64,000 nt of DNA from JBBIOU01 sp037443205 (GTDB taxonomy: Bacteria; Bacteroidota; Bacteroidia; Flavobacteriales_D; UBA2798), in NCBI GenBank assembly GCA_037443205.1, contig JBBIOU010000007.1, positions 44,585 through 108,584 on the forward strand. Direction: 5' to 3'. The translations under genes were made by a program, and so were the position numbers. Under the pieces are notes generated by a model. It had not been told where the DNA came from, searched no databases, and worked only from the letters and a program-made list of their open reading frames with translations. Shown here in pieces: positions 51,165 to 59,228 of this stretch (its first letter is position 1; the number at the start of each line of letters is the position of its first letter).

Positions 51165-53059
51165 TATTGTTTTATTATTTTTTTGGTTTGCAATATTTGG
51201 TTCTTATCGTTAGCTATAGAAATTAAATACAAGCCATTTGACAGATTGTTTAAATTAAGCTGCAATGTTTGATGGGTAATTTTTGTTTTTAAGATTTCTC
51301 TTCCATACACATCCGATAGGGTTAGCATCAAAAAATTATCCATCATCGGGTTTTCCGCTGTTTGAATATATACAACATCATGTGTAGGATTGGGATAAAC
51401 GTAGAAATAATTTTGGGTGGTATTTTCTTCTATATTATTTGCGATTATAAACGGAACTTCTAAGTATGATGAGTGAGCAGATGTGTAATAGATAGTGTTA
51501 TGTGCCACATTGGTATCGCAGGGTTGATAGAGTGCTCCACCGCAATTCGGATTGGCATCAAAGCGAGGGTAATTGGCCGAGGTAAAATCCAAACGTAGTT
51601 TATGACCTATGGGTACACTATGAAACAAGGCAGGAAAGTCTATAACCATTTCGTATACTTGTCCGGGTACAGCCGCGGCGGTATCATTAATTGTATATCC
51701 GTTTCTGAAACGCAGTCTGCGAATGGTTTCCGATATTAATATGGAACGTCCGTCAGGAAAAAAATCTGTTAAACGCAAGGCTATATCGGTATCTGTCTGA
51801 TCGCTCGAAACAAAAATATGTGCTATTATCTTTCCGTTGATTGTAAAGGCTCCGGGCTGTAACAAGATGATATCGTCTGAGGTAAATTTTGCAATATCGT
51901 TTCTGGATTCTACTACGGATGTTTGATCATAAGGACCTTGCAGCAAGCCCTGTTTAAGTGTTGCTCCTCCATGGGTGGGCGAAGGATCGGATGGATTGTA
52001 GGTGATGGTTGTGTCGCCATAAGTAACGTTTCCGGTAAAACTTAATTTGGCATTATCCGATAAATAAAAGTTTATGTTTGAGGGTTGAGGAGGATTACCA
52101 ACCCAGGTATTTAGTCCGGTATTAAAAAAATATCGTGCGGGTAAATTATCTATGCCATTGTTAACGTTTCGCAGATAAAAGTCGAAAAAAGCCATTGCCA
52201 GCGAGTCGTTATCACCGGCAGCTTGCGGATATTGTAATTCGCCTTGTTGTAAAGAACCCACATAAGCAGTGCCATTACCTCCGTGTGCCCAGGGACCCAT
52301 AATTAATTTATGTTTATTTTGTACGCTTGGATGAGAATTGGTTTGTATGCCCTGAAAAAACTCAAGCATACCGTCTATGTTATGGTCATACCACCCGCCT
52401 ATCATCATCAGGGGTATTTTAATATCCTGCGGATACCAGGTAGATGATTCGACAAAATTCCAATAAATATTTTTTACCGGATTAGATAATAAAACGGTTG
52501 ATAAGCCATAACCTAATGCATCTAACTGTTCTACAAATTCTCTTCGATATACACCGCCCGGAAAGTAATCAGTATATTTTGTTTGAGGTGCGGAAACCAG
52601 AGGCACAGCACAGATATGTGCCGGATGTTGTTCTTTGGCAGTTTGGTATTGTATTAAACCCAGTGCTGAAGGTCCCCAGGTACCTACTTTGCCATTACTC
52701 CACGATTGTTGAGTTATCCATTCAATAATATCATATCCGTCTTCACCGCGGTTAGGATTAGGTACATAGGCCGGTGCAGAACCGTAAAAACCACGCCAAT
52801 CTACAATCACAAAAGCATAATTGCTGTTGTTTAGATTAGTGCCTATACCCAGTGGTAAGCCAAATTGAAACCAGATTTTATTATATGGAGTTTGTATTAA
52901 AATAGCAGGGCATTGCGTACAACCCGGAGGAACATATACATGTCCGGATAAAAATTTATTATCACGCATGGGTATGCTTACTGTTTGTGGTGTTAGTTGG
53001 GCATAGGTTAAAATTGCGTGGCTGGTAATAGTAAATATAAAAAATAGTCGTTTTAACAT
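51164..53059 (-). CDS. Secreted CocE/NonD-family hydrolase with T9SS type A sorting domain
   Basis: A 631-residue alpha/beta hydrolase of the X-Pro dipeptidyl-peptidase (S15)/CocE group. The start at 53059 (MLKRLFFIFTITSHAILTYA) gives a signal peptide; an upstream ATG at 53089 only adds a charged tail. Catalytic elements are VDWRGFYGS, the nucleophile in WGPSALG (G-x-S-x-x-G), the acid in IGGWYDHNIDG, and the histidine in MGPWAHGG. A jelly-roll X-Pro C-domain follows (HKLRLDFTSANYPRFDAN). It ends with a T9SS sorting domain (NYFYVYPNPTHDVVYIQT to LQTKKIIKQ). Together with the coupled M1 peptidase it forms an extracellular peptide or ester hydrolysis unit. Confidence 0.9.
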   Translation of the reverse strand: MLKRLFFIFTITSHAILTYAQLTPQTVSIPMRDNKFLSGHVYVPPGCTQCPAILIQTPYNKIWFQFGLPLGIGTNLNNSNYAFVIVDWRGFYGSAPAYVPNPNRGEDGYDIIEWITQQSWSNGKVGTWGPSALGLIQYQTAKEQHPAHICAVPLVSAPQTKYTDYFPGGVYRREFVEQLDALGYGLSTVLLSNPVKNIYWNFVESSTWYPQDIKIPLMMIGGWYDHNIDGMLEFFQGIQTNSHPSVQNKHKLIMGPWAHGGNGTAYVGSLQQGELQYPQAAGDNDSLAMAFFDFYLRNVNNGIDNLPARYFFNTGLNTWVGNPPQPSNINFYLSDNAKLSFTGNVTYGDTTITYNPSDPSPTHGGATLKQGLLQGPYDQTSVVESRNDIAKFTSDDIILLQPGAFTINGKIIAHIFVSSDQTDTDIALRLTDFFPDGRSILISETIRRLRFRNGYTINDTAAAVPGQVYEMVIDFPALFHSVPIGHKLRLDFTSANYPRFDANPNCGGALYQPCDTNVAHNTIYYTSAHSSYLEVPFIIANNIEENTTQNYFYVYPNPTHDVVYIQTAENPMMDNFLMLTLSDVYGREILKTKITHQTLQLNLNNLSNGLYLISIANDKNQILQTKKIIKQ

Positions 53060-53137
53060 AACAATAGTTTTCCGATTAGCAAGGTACAAAAAAAATATCC
53101 AAACAAGATAAGTATGTATAGCTACATACCTAAAAAT

Positions 53138-53680
53138 TTAGGCATTGGTTTTTACGGGCATTAGAGAGATATTAACGGCAGGCTCATTGAGGTAGTTGGC
53201 CAGCATTTTTAAATAAACTGCAGCCGTGGGTTTTTTTATCAAAAAAGTATGGTATATAAAGCGCAATGCGGTATTGTAGATTTCTGCGGTTTCTGTAATT
53301 TCTACCCGAGTGAGGTTGTTTTCATTATCTATTTTTATTTGCCAAAAACCTGAAAACGATTTTTGATTTGCTATTATTCGTTTTTGGGTAAAATTTTGTT
53401 TATCACTTTCTACAATAAAATATCTTTTCTTACCATGTTTATTGATTTCTGTTTGCAAGGGTTGTCCTATATCATTTACACCAAGTTCTATTTTTTTTAA
53501 ATCATTTCTCCATATTTCTTCTTGCATCGGGTTTGTTATAGCCTTCCAGATTTTATCTTTATCGCTATTAAAATTAGCGCAACATATTATAACATATTTT
53601 TTATTATAGAAACTTCCTAAAATAGCCATCAATAATAAGATAGCTACTAAAGCCAATAGTATTAATACCAATATTTCCAT
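53138..53680 (-). CDS. Membrane-anchored SRPBCC-type protein
   Basis: A 180-residue protein with one N-terminal hydrophobic helix (EILVLILLALVAILLLMAIL). The soluble domain resembles the START/polyketide-cyclase fold: ICCANFNSDKDKIWKAITNP (typical start), EEIWRNDLKKIE, and TRVEITETAEIYNTALRFIY (typical end). Such domains bind hydrophobic ligands; the ligand and role are unknown. It lies 78 bases from the hydrolase gene on the same strand but has its own TAACTTTG -7 element four bases before the ATG. Confidence 0.7.
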   Translation of the reverse strand: MEILVLILLALVAILLLMAILGSFYNKKYVIICCANFNSDKDKIWKAITNPMQEEIWRNDLKKIELGVNDIGQPLQTEINKHGKKRYFIVESDKQNFTQKRIIANQKSFSGFWQIKIDNENNLTRVEITETAEIYNTALRFIYHTFLIKKPTAAVYLKMLANYLNEPAVNISLMPVKTNA

Positions 53681-53684
53681 GCAA

Positions 53685-53692
53685 CAAAGTTA
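53685..53692 (-). promoter_or_regulatory. -7 element four bases before the SRPBCC gene
   Basis: CAAAGTTA reads TAACTTTG on the minus strand, then TTGC and the ATG. A leaderless transcript is predicted. Confidence 0.45.
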
Positions 53693-53783
53693 TGTAATAA
53701 TTAATTGCCGGTTTTGTCTTAGTAATATTATTAGAAGCTATTATATAACTACACTCAAAAATCTGATAAAAATGAATTTTAAA

Positions 53784-53816
53784 CCCAAATTACGAATTTT
53801 TAATGCGTAATTTGGG
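53784..53816. repeat. Short perfect palindrome related to the element ends
   Basis: CCCAAATTACG and CGTAATTTGGG are perfect 11-base arms around an 11-base loop. Diverged relatives lie at 62475-62505 and 62686-62710, again close to a 134-bp element. The arms combine features of both element ends (CCCAAATT and ATTACG), so these may be minimal derivatives. No gene lies between 53681 and 54231; that gap holds this palindrome, repeat C and element copy 4. Confidence 0.6.
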
Positions 53817-53823
53817 ATAAGCA

Positions 53824-54105
53824 CAATTTTTTGGCGGCTTTATATCGAACAAATAGGCTTTGTATTTAGCCCAATTAAACCCGCATTACGCATGCTAATG
53901 CGTAATGCTCGCCTGATGGCGGATAACCCAAATCCCACACGACACTCAACACACTCAGTCCGCCTCTGGCGGAAAATTTGGATTTATTTCAAATTTCTAA
54001 TGCTGAATTTGGGTTAAAAACAGCAATAGTATTTTCCATCTTTGCTCATCTTTTTTATGCAAAGCTATAAACTTGGCTTTGATTCGGTTAAATTTCATCC
54101 TGTAA
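53824..54105 (+). repeat. Repeat family C, copy 1, split by mobile-element copy 4
   Basis: The left part (53824-53879: GGCGGCTTTATATCGAA...TTTAGCCCAATTAAA) and right part (54014-54105: CATCTTTGCTCATC...GGCTTTGATTCG) align continuously with 63862-64000 once the 134-bp element and one TTAAA are removed. The nature of repeat C is unknown; neither strand has an open frame. Confidence 0.7.
53880..54013 (+). mobile_element. 134-bp MITE-like element, copy 4
   Basis: Runs from CCCGCATTACGCATGCTAATG to GCTGAATTTGGG, flanked by exact TTAAA duplications (53875-53879 and 54014-54018). It is almost identical to copy 2, except that the loop of the first hairpin is inverted (TGCTAA instead of TTAGCA). It sits inside repeat C. 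Confidence 0.92.
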
Positions 54106-54231
54106 ATCTATCCGTTCATCAGCAATTTTTACTCAGCCTCTTTATTCGTTGAGCGATTTGCTATGTTTGGTCATAAACTCGCCTGTGTAAAGATTTCATT
54201 CACGTAATTTCGTATATAGAAATTCGCACGC

Positions 54232-54348
54232 ATGGAAACTGTTTTTATTGTAAAAATTATACTGTTTATTATTATTGCCGGTATTGCTTATCAAAGCATA
54301 AAAACCTGGGTAAAAACCGAAAAAGACAGCAACAATCTACTTGATTAA
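54232..54348 (+). CDS. Possible 38-residue single-pass membrane peptide
   Basis: METVFIVKIILFIIIAGIAY followed by QSIKTWVKTEKDSNNLLD: one hydrophobic helix and a charged cytoplasmic-type tail, with ATG start and TAA stop. It fits a small membrane protein by composition only. I know no family, and no promoter or ribosome site is convincing. It lies just after repeat C, opposite in strand to the TM2 gene. Confidence 0.35.
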   Translation: METVFIVKIILFIIIAGIAYQSIKTWVKTEKDSNNLLD

Positions 54349-54458
54349 ACCGATAGCGCTCCTCTTCTTTTAATCAAATTAAACAGTATAATTAGTAGTA
54401 ATATTCATTGGTAATCCACCATCAGACGGGCATACGGGATTAATCAAAACCCCAAAAA

Positions 54459-54887
54459 CTATTCGGCCCACATAAACACCCGATTATTGTTTTTGTATTT
54501 ATTTAAGTTTTTTGTAAAAACAATCACAATAAAATCAATTACAGGGATAAAGCCTAACCCTCCCCCTAAGGTTATGGAATATAAAGCAGGAACCTGTGGT
54601 TGAGTACCTAAATACAAGCGATGTGCACCAAAGGGGCCTAAAGCTAAACACAACAAGGCTGCCACCACGCGTTTACTTTCGCGTTTTGCCGAACTTACAT
54701 ACTCATGTTTTTCGATAACAGTGTCTTTAACAGATACGTGAATTTGGGCACTATCGCTAGCGGATAAAGCATAAATACTATCGTTTTGTTGTGCTCCTGT
54801 ATTGAGATTAACAAATAATAGCAATACTATCATCACACGAAATTGACAGCCAAATATTGAAAAGATAATGCTTAATAGGCGATACAT
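54459..54887 (-). CDS. TM2-domain membrane protein
   Basis: A 142-residue protein with an N-terminal export-like segment (FRVMIVLLLFVNLNTGAQ). A C-terminal TM2 domain follows: two hydrophobic helices joined by a short turn, KRVVAALLCLALGPFGAHRL, then YLGTQPQVPALYSITLGGGL and PVIDFIVIVFTKN. The motif GPFGAHRLYLG is diagnostic. TM2 proteins have no agreed function in bacteria. Initiation could also be at the internal ATG at 54833, which would leave a cleaner signal peptide. Confidence 0.75.
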   Translation of the reverse strand: MYRLLSIIFSIFGCQFRVMIVLLLFVNLNTGAQQNDSIYALSASDSAQIHVSVKDTVIEKHEYVSSAKRESKRVVAALLCLALGPFGAHRLYLGTQPQVPALYSITLGGGLGFIPVIDFIVIVFTKNLNKYKNNNRVFMWAE

Positions 54888-54900
54888 TTTGTAAAATTAG

Positions 54901-54908
54901 TACTTTTG
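54901..54908 (+). promoter_or_regulatory. Candidate -7 element inside a dyad, before the lipoprotein gene
   Basis: TACTTTTG matches TAnnTTTG and is embedded in the inverted repeat TAGTAC-TTTT-GTACTA (54899-54914). It lies 35 bases before the ATG at 54944. The dyad could be an operator overlapping the promoter. Confidence 0.4.
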
Positions 54909-54943
54909 TACTATAAATAAACTAACCTAAAACAAAAACAATT

Positions 54944-55162
54944 ATGAAAAAAGTAATTTTAATGTTTGCCCTAGCAGGCTTTATGACTGCCGGTCTTGTT
55001 TCTTGCAAAGGTGGAGAAGACAACAGCGGAGGAGGTAATGATACCACAAAAACAGAAGCTGCTCCCCAACCCGAACCACAAGAAACTCCTGCCCCTGAAA
55101 CAGATGCAGAAAACACTAACGCAGAGGCAGAAAATACCGAAACTGAAAACAAAGGCGAATAA
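54944..55162 (+). CDS. Small acidic lipoprotein
   Basis: A 72-residue protein with a lipoprotein signal (MKKVILMFALAGFMTAGLVSC, lipobox LVSC at residue 21). The low-complexity mature part is rich in Gly, Glu, Pro, Thr and Asn (GGEDNSGGGNDTTKTEAAPQ, then PEPQETPAPETDAENTNAEA). It has no domain and is probably a flexible, surface or periplasmic tether. Many Bacteroidota carry such short lipoproteins without known function. It is followed 22 bases later by a strong terminator, so it is a single-gene unit. Confidence 0.7.
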   Translation: MKKVILMFALAGFMTAGLVSCKGGEDNSGGGNDTTKTEAAPQPEPQETPAPETDAENTNAEAENTETENKGE

Positions 55163-55184
55163 ATTTAAAATTTATTAAGTCGGA

Positions 55185-55215
55185 AAAAGGGTTCTGTTTT
55201 AGAACCCTTTTTTTT
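55185..55215 (+). terminator. Terminator after the acidic lipoprotein gene
   Basis: Stem AAAAGGGTTC (55185-55194) with GAACCCTTTT (55202-55211), seven-base loop, then a run of T. Confidence 0.92.
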
Positions 55216-55246
55216 ATACATTTACCATTAAATACTTCCATAAATT

Positions 55247-55447
55247 ATGCGTAAAAAAGTAAGAACAAAACTTATCCTAACAGCAGTAATATTATTGGCA
55301 ATATCTATAGCAGCGCTTTATATACACAATAAACATGGTCAACCCGTAAATGAAGAAGCCATTAAAAAAAATGTTGATTCAACAGCTAATTCAAAATTAG
55401 ACGATTTAAACGAATTGTTTAAGCAGGAACAAGATTCTTTGCATTAA
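55247..55447 (+). CDS. Small single-pass membrane protein of unknown function
   Basis: A 66-residue protein: basic N-terminus (MRKKVRTK), one membrane helix (LILTAVILLAISIAALYI), then a charged, probably helical tail (NEEAIKKNVDSTANSKLDDL) ending EQDSLH. No family is recognised. It lies after a terminator and 80 bases before guaB, which has its own promoter, so it may be expressed separately. Confidence 0.55.
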   Translation: MRKKVRTKLILTAVILLAISIAALYIHNKHGQPVNEEAIKKNVDSTANSKLDDLNELFKQEQDSLH

Positions 55448-55493
55448 ACCAAGCCGCGGAGCATTTTATCCTTCATAATAGGTAAGAAAAACG

Positions 55494-55501
55494 TATCTTT
55501 G
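55494..55501 (+). promoter_or_regulatory. Candidate -7 element of guaB
   Basis: TATCTTTG (TAnnTTTG), 26 bases before the guaB ATG. The same eight bases precede the moxR-type gene at 61454. Confidence 0.5.
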
Positions 55502-55527
55502 TCCAATTTAAATCATTTACACATATT

Positions 55528-57009
55528 ATGTTTATAGGCTCAGAAAAATTTATAGGCGAAGGACTTACTTATGACGATGTTTTGTTGGTTCCAAATTATT
55601 CAGAAGTCTTGCCCCGCGAGGTTGACATTCAATCCAAATTTACCAGAAATATATCCATCAATATGCCGGTTGTGTCTGCTGCAATGGACACCGTAACCGA
55701 GTCGGAATTAGCCATTGCCCTGGCCCAGCAAGGAGGAATAGGGGTAATACATAAAAACATGAGTATTGATGCCCAGGCAAATGAAGTACGCAAGGTAAAA
55801 CGCTCAGAAAGCGGCATGATACAAGACCCTGTTACCCTACCGGTAAATGCTACCGTAGGTGACGCGCTGAAAATGATGGCCGAAAACAAAATAGGCGGTA
55901 TTCCGGTAATTGATGGTAACGGCAAACTTGTAGGAATAGTAACCAACCGCGATTTGCGTTTTGAAAAACAGGCCGCAAAACCCGTGGCCGAAATTATGAC
56001 TTCACAAAACCTGATTACGGCCAACGAAGGGATAGACCTGATTAAAGCAGAAGACATTTTACAACAACACAAAATAGAAAAGTTACCCGTAGTAAATAAA
56101 GACAATAAACTGGTTGGGCTGATAACCTATCGTGATATTATCAAATTAAAAGAACACCCCTACTCCTGCAAAGACCATTTAGGCAGATTACGCGTAGCAG
56201 CAGCCGTAGGGGTTACTTACGATACCTATGATCGTGTTGCTGCTTTGGTTAACGCAGGTGTTGACGCCATTGTTATTGATACGGCACACGGACATACCCA
56301 AGGAGTTATTAAAACCTTAATTGAAGTAAAAAATAAATTTAAAGACCTGGAAGTTGTGGTAGGCAATATAGCCACAGCCGAAGCAGCAAAAGCGCTGGCA
56401 GAAGCCGGTGCAGATGCCGTTAAAGTGGGTATTGGTCCGGGATCAATTTGTACTACCCGCATCATTGCCGGTGTTGGGGTGCCGCAGCTTAGTGCGGTGC
56501 TGATGGTAGCCGCAGCATTAAAAGACAGCGGGCTGCCCTTGATAGCCGATGGAGGAATTAGATATACCGGAGATGTGGTAAAAGCTCTGGCTGCAGGTGC
56601 AGCTACAGTAATGGTAGGCTCTATGTTTGCAGGAGTAGAAGAATCGCCCGGAGAAACCATTATTTACGAAGGCAGAAAATTTAAAGCATACAGAGGAATG
56701 GGTTCTATAGAAGCCATGCAACAAGGCTCTAAAGACCGATATTTTCAGGATATGGAAGACGATATAAAAAAACTGGTGCCGGAAGGCATAGCCGGCAGAG
56801 TGCCCTACAAAGGAAAACTTTCGGAAGTTACTTATCAGCTTATCGGAGGATTACGTGCCGGCATGGGGTATTGCGGCTCGGCAAATATTGCTGCCCTGCA
56901 AAAAAACGCACGTTTTGTTAGAATTACCAGTGCAGGCATGCGCGAAAGCCACCCCCACAATGTAGCCATTACCAGTGAAGCTCCTAATTACAGTTTAGGC
57001 AGAAACTAA
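55528..57009 (+). CDS. guaB: IMP dehydrogenase
   Basis: A 493-residue enzyme oxidising IMP to XMP with NAD, the committed step to GMP. It has the barrel start LTYDDVLLVPNYSEVLPREV and a tandem CBS (Bateman) regulatory insert at about residues 95-205 (MIQDPVTLPVNATVGDAL, then VAEIMTSQNLITANEGIDL). The catalytic loop is GIGPGSICTTRI with its active cysteine. The flap and late motifs are YRGMGSIEAMQ and GLRAGMGYCGSANI. Full length and intact. It is followed 78 bases later by a run of periplasmic folding genes on the same strand. Confidence 0.97.
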   Translation: MFIGSEKFIGEGLTYDDVLLVPNYSEVLPREVDIQSKFTRNISINMPVVSAAMDTVTESELAIALAQQGGIGVIHKNMSIDAQANEVRKVKRSESGMIQDPVTLPVNATVGDALKMMAENKIGGIPVIDGNGKLVGIVTNRDLRFEKQAAKPVAEIMTSQNLITANEGIDLIKAEDILQQHKIEKLPVVNKDNKLVGLITYRDIIKLKEHPYSCKDHLGRLRVAAAVGVTYDTYDRVAALVNAGVDAIVIDTAHGHTQGVIKTLIEVKNKFKDLEVVVGNIATAEAAKALAEAGADAVKVGIGPGSICTTRIIAGVGVPQLSAVLMVAAALKDSGLPLIADGGIRYTGDVVKALAAGAATVMVGSMFAGVEESPGETIIYEGRKFKAYRGMGSIEAMQQGSKDRYFQDMEDDIKKLVPEGIAGRVPYKGKLSEVTYQLIGGLRAGMGYCGSANIAALQKNARFVRITSAGMRESHPHNVAITSEAPNYSLGRN

Positions 57010-57087
57010 TCCTTGCTAAAAAATGTTAAACAACCTCGTGATACCTTGTAAACCCTATAATTTTAAAGCAATAAATAATTATCAAGC

Positions 57088-59199
57088 ATGAAAATGAAAA
57101 AAATCAGCTTTACCCTTCTTGTATTATGTGCAGCAATTTTTACCAACGCACAACAACCAACACCGGTAGCAGACCCGGTTTTGATGACAGTTGCCGGAAA
57201 ACCGGTATATAAATCAGAATTTGAAAGCATCTTCAAAAAAAATAACCGCGAACAAACAATTACCCAAGAATCGCTGGATGAATACATGAATTTATTTATC
57301 AACTTTAAACTTAAAGTAGCCGAAGCCGAAAAATTAGGACTTGATACTACGGCTAAATTTAAAGAAGAACTATCCGGCTATCGCAAACAATTAGCCAGAC
57401 CCTATCTGATAGACACCCAATTAAATGACGAATTGATAAAAGAAGCATACGAGCGCCTGAAAGAAGAAATAAAAGCCTCGCACATATTGGCGCTATGCGA
57501 TGAAAATGCAGCCCCTAAAGACACCTTAGAAGCCTATATGCGCATACAAATCTTAAGAGAATATATTCAAGGAAATAACCCATCGCCTAAGTTACTTAAT
57601 GACTATTTTCAATTGGTAAAGAAAAACCGCCCCTTAGCCAAAGACAGCGCAACCGTAGCCCAAAAAATAAACAGCATAAAAGAACTCCCTGCCAAACTTA
57701 AAGGAACAAAAAATAAAGACGAACTATTTGACCTGGTTGCACAATATGCCTCCGAAGACCGTTCGGCACAAAAAAACAAAGGCAACTTAGGATATTTTAC
57801 CTCTATGCAAATGGTTTATCCTTTTGAAAATGCCTGTTATTCCATGAAAGCAGGCGAAACATCTAAACAACCTGTTAGAACACGATTTGGCTATCACCTG
57901 GTTAAAGTTACGGATCGCAGACCGGCCAGAGGACAAATCAAAGTAGCACACATACTTATTTTGTCGCGCGAAAACGATACGCCCGAAGCCAAAGAAACTG
58001 CTAAAAAGAAGGCAGATGAAATTCATAAAAGAGCATTAGCCGGAGAAAAATTTGAAGACCTGGCTCGCACTTATTCAGACGACCAAAGCACCGCACGCAA
58101 AGGCGGAGAACTCCCTATGTTTGGAACAGGCCGAATGGTAGAAGAATTTGAAGAAGCATGTTTTAATCTGAAAACAGACGGTGAAATTTCTCCCCTGGTA
58201 AAAACCGCATTTGGCTGGCATATTATAAAAAGACTTGAATACAAACCTTTGGAACCGTTTGATGAAATTAAAGGACAGTTAAAACAACGCATACAAAAAG
58301 ACGTAAGAGCACAACTGCCCCAAAAAACCTTTGTAAACAAATTAAAAACCAAATACAATTTTAAAGAAGATGCCAAACAATTAGCCGTTATAACCAAGTT
58401 AATAGACACAAGCATTTTTAATGGAGAATGGAAAGCCGATAAAGCAGCTAAATTAAAAAACACAATGTTCGAATTTGCCGGTAATAAATACACCATCAAA
58501 GATTTTGCTGTATATTTAGAAAACAACCAGCGTAAAATGGCTAAAGAAGACATCCCATCATACACGGCAAAATCATACGAACGCTGGCAAGAACAAATTA
58601 TCCTTGATTACGAAGACAGCAAACTCGAAAGCACATACCCCGAATTTAAAAACCTGCTTAAAGAATATCGTGACGGAATATTGCTGTTTGAAATAAGCGA
58701 CCAAAAAGTGTGGTCGAAAGCAATTAAAGATACAGTAGGGTTAAGAGAATATTATAACAATCATAAAAACAATTATATGTGGCCTTTGCGCATAGATGCA
58801 GACATTTACTACTGTGCCAACGCCAAAATAGCAAAATCACTGCGCAAAGATTTAACTGCCAAAAAACCTATAAGTAACGATGACTTGCTAAAAAAATACA
58901 ACAAAGATAATCCCCTGAATCTTAAAATAGATGCAGCCATTTATAACTATGAAAACAACGAAATTTTAAAAAACAACAATATTAATAAGGTGGGAATCTC
59001 TCCAGACATCAACCATAACAACCAGGTGGTAATAGTTCAGGTAAAAAATGTATTGCAACCAACACCCAAAACAATTACCGAAGCCAGAGGCATCATAACA
59101 TCAGATTATCAAAACCACCTGGAAAAAGAATGGTTAGAACATCTTAAACGAACCTATCCGGTAGAAATAAACAAAGAGATTTTATATACCATCAAATAA
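57088..59199 (+). CDS. Periplasmic peptidyl-prolyl isomerase with two parvulin domains
   Basis: A 703-residue exported protein with a signal peptide (MKMKKISFTLLVLCAAIFTN, cleaved before QQPTP). The N-terminal SurA/PpiD-like helical region (about 25-120) has VYKSEFESIFKKNNREQ. Two parvulin domains follow: one at about 120-275 (ASHILALCDE ... FGYHLVKV), the other at about 285-395 (VAHILILSREN ... FGWHIIKR). A long helical C-terminal part of unclear fold completes it. It probably assists outer-membrane or secreted protein folding. It heads a set of three such genes. Confidence 0.88.
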   Translation: MKMKKISFTLLVLCAAIFTNAQQPTPVADPVLMTVAGKPVYKSEFESIFKKNNREQTITQESLDEYMNLFINFKLKVAEAEKLGLDTTAKFKEELSGYRKQLARPYLIDTQLNDELIKEAYERLKEEIKASHILALCDENAAPKDTLEAYMRIQILREYIQGNNPSPKLLNDYFQLVKKNRPLAKDSATVAQKINSIKELPAKLKGTKNKDELFDLVAQYASEDRSAQKNKGNLGYFTSMQMVYPFENACYSMKAGETSKQPVRTRFGYHLVKVTDRRPARGQIKVAHILILSRENDTPEAKETAKKKADEIHKRALAGEKFEDLARTYSDDQSTARKGGELPMFGTGRMVEEFEEACFNLKTDGEISPLVKTAFGWHIIKRLEYKPLEPFDEIKGQLKQRIQKDVRAQLPQKTFVNKLKTKYNFKEDAKQLAVITKLIDTSIFNGEWKADKAAKLKNTMFEFAGNKYTIKDFAVYLENNQRKMAKEDIPSYTAKSYERWQEQIILDYEDSKLESTYPEFKNLLKEYRDGILLFEISDQKVWSKAIKDTVGLREYYNNHKNNYMWPLRIDADIYYCANAKIAKSLRKDLTAKKPISNDDLLKKYNKDNPLNLKIDAAIYNYENNEILKNNNINKVGISPDINHNNQVVIVQVKNVLQPTPKTITEARGIITSDYQNHLEKEWLEHLKRTYPVEINKEILYTIK

Positions 59200-59228
59200 A
59201 CGATGCAAATGAAATAATACAACCAACA

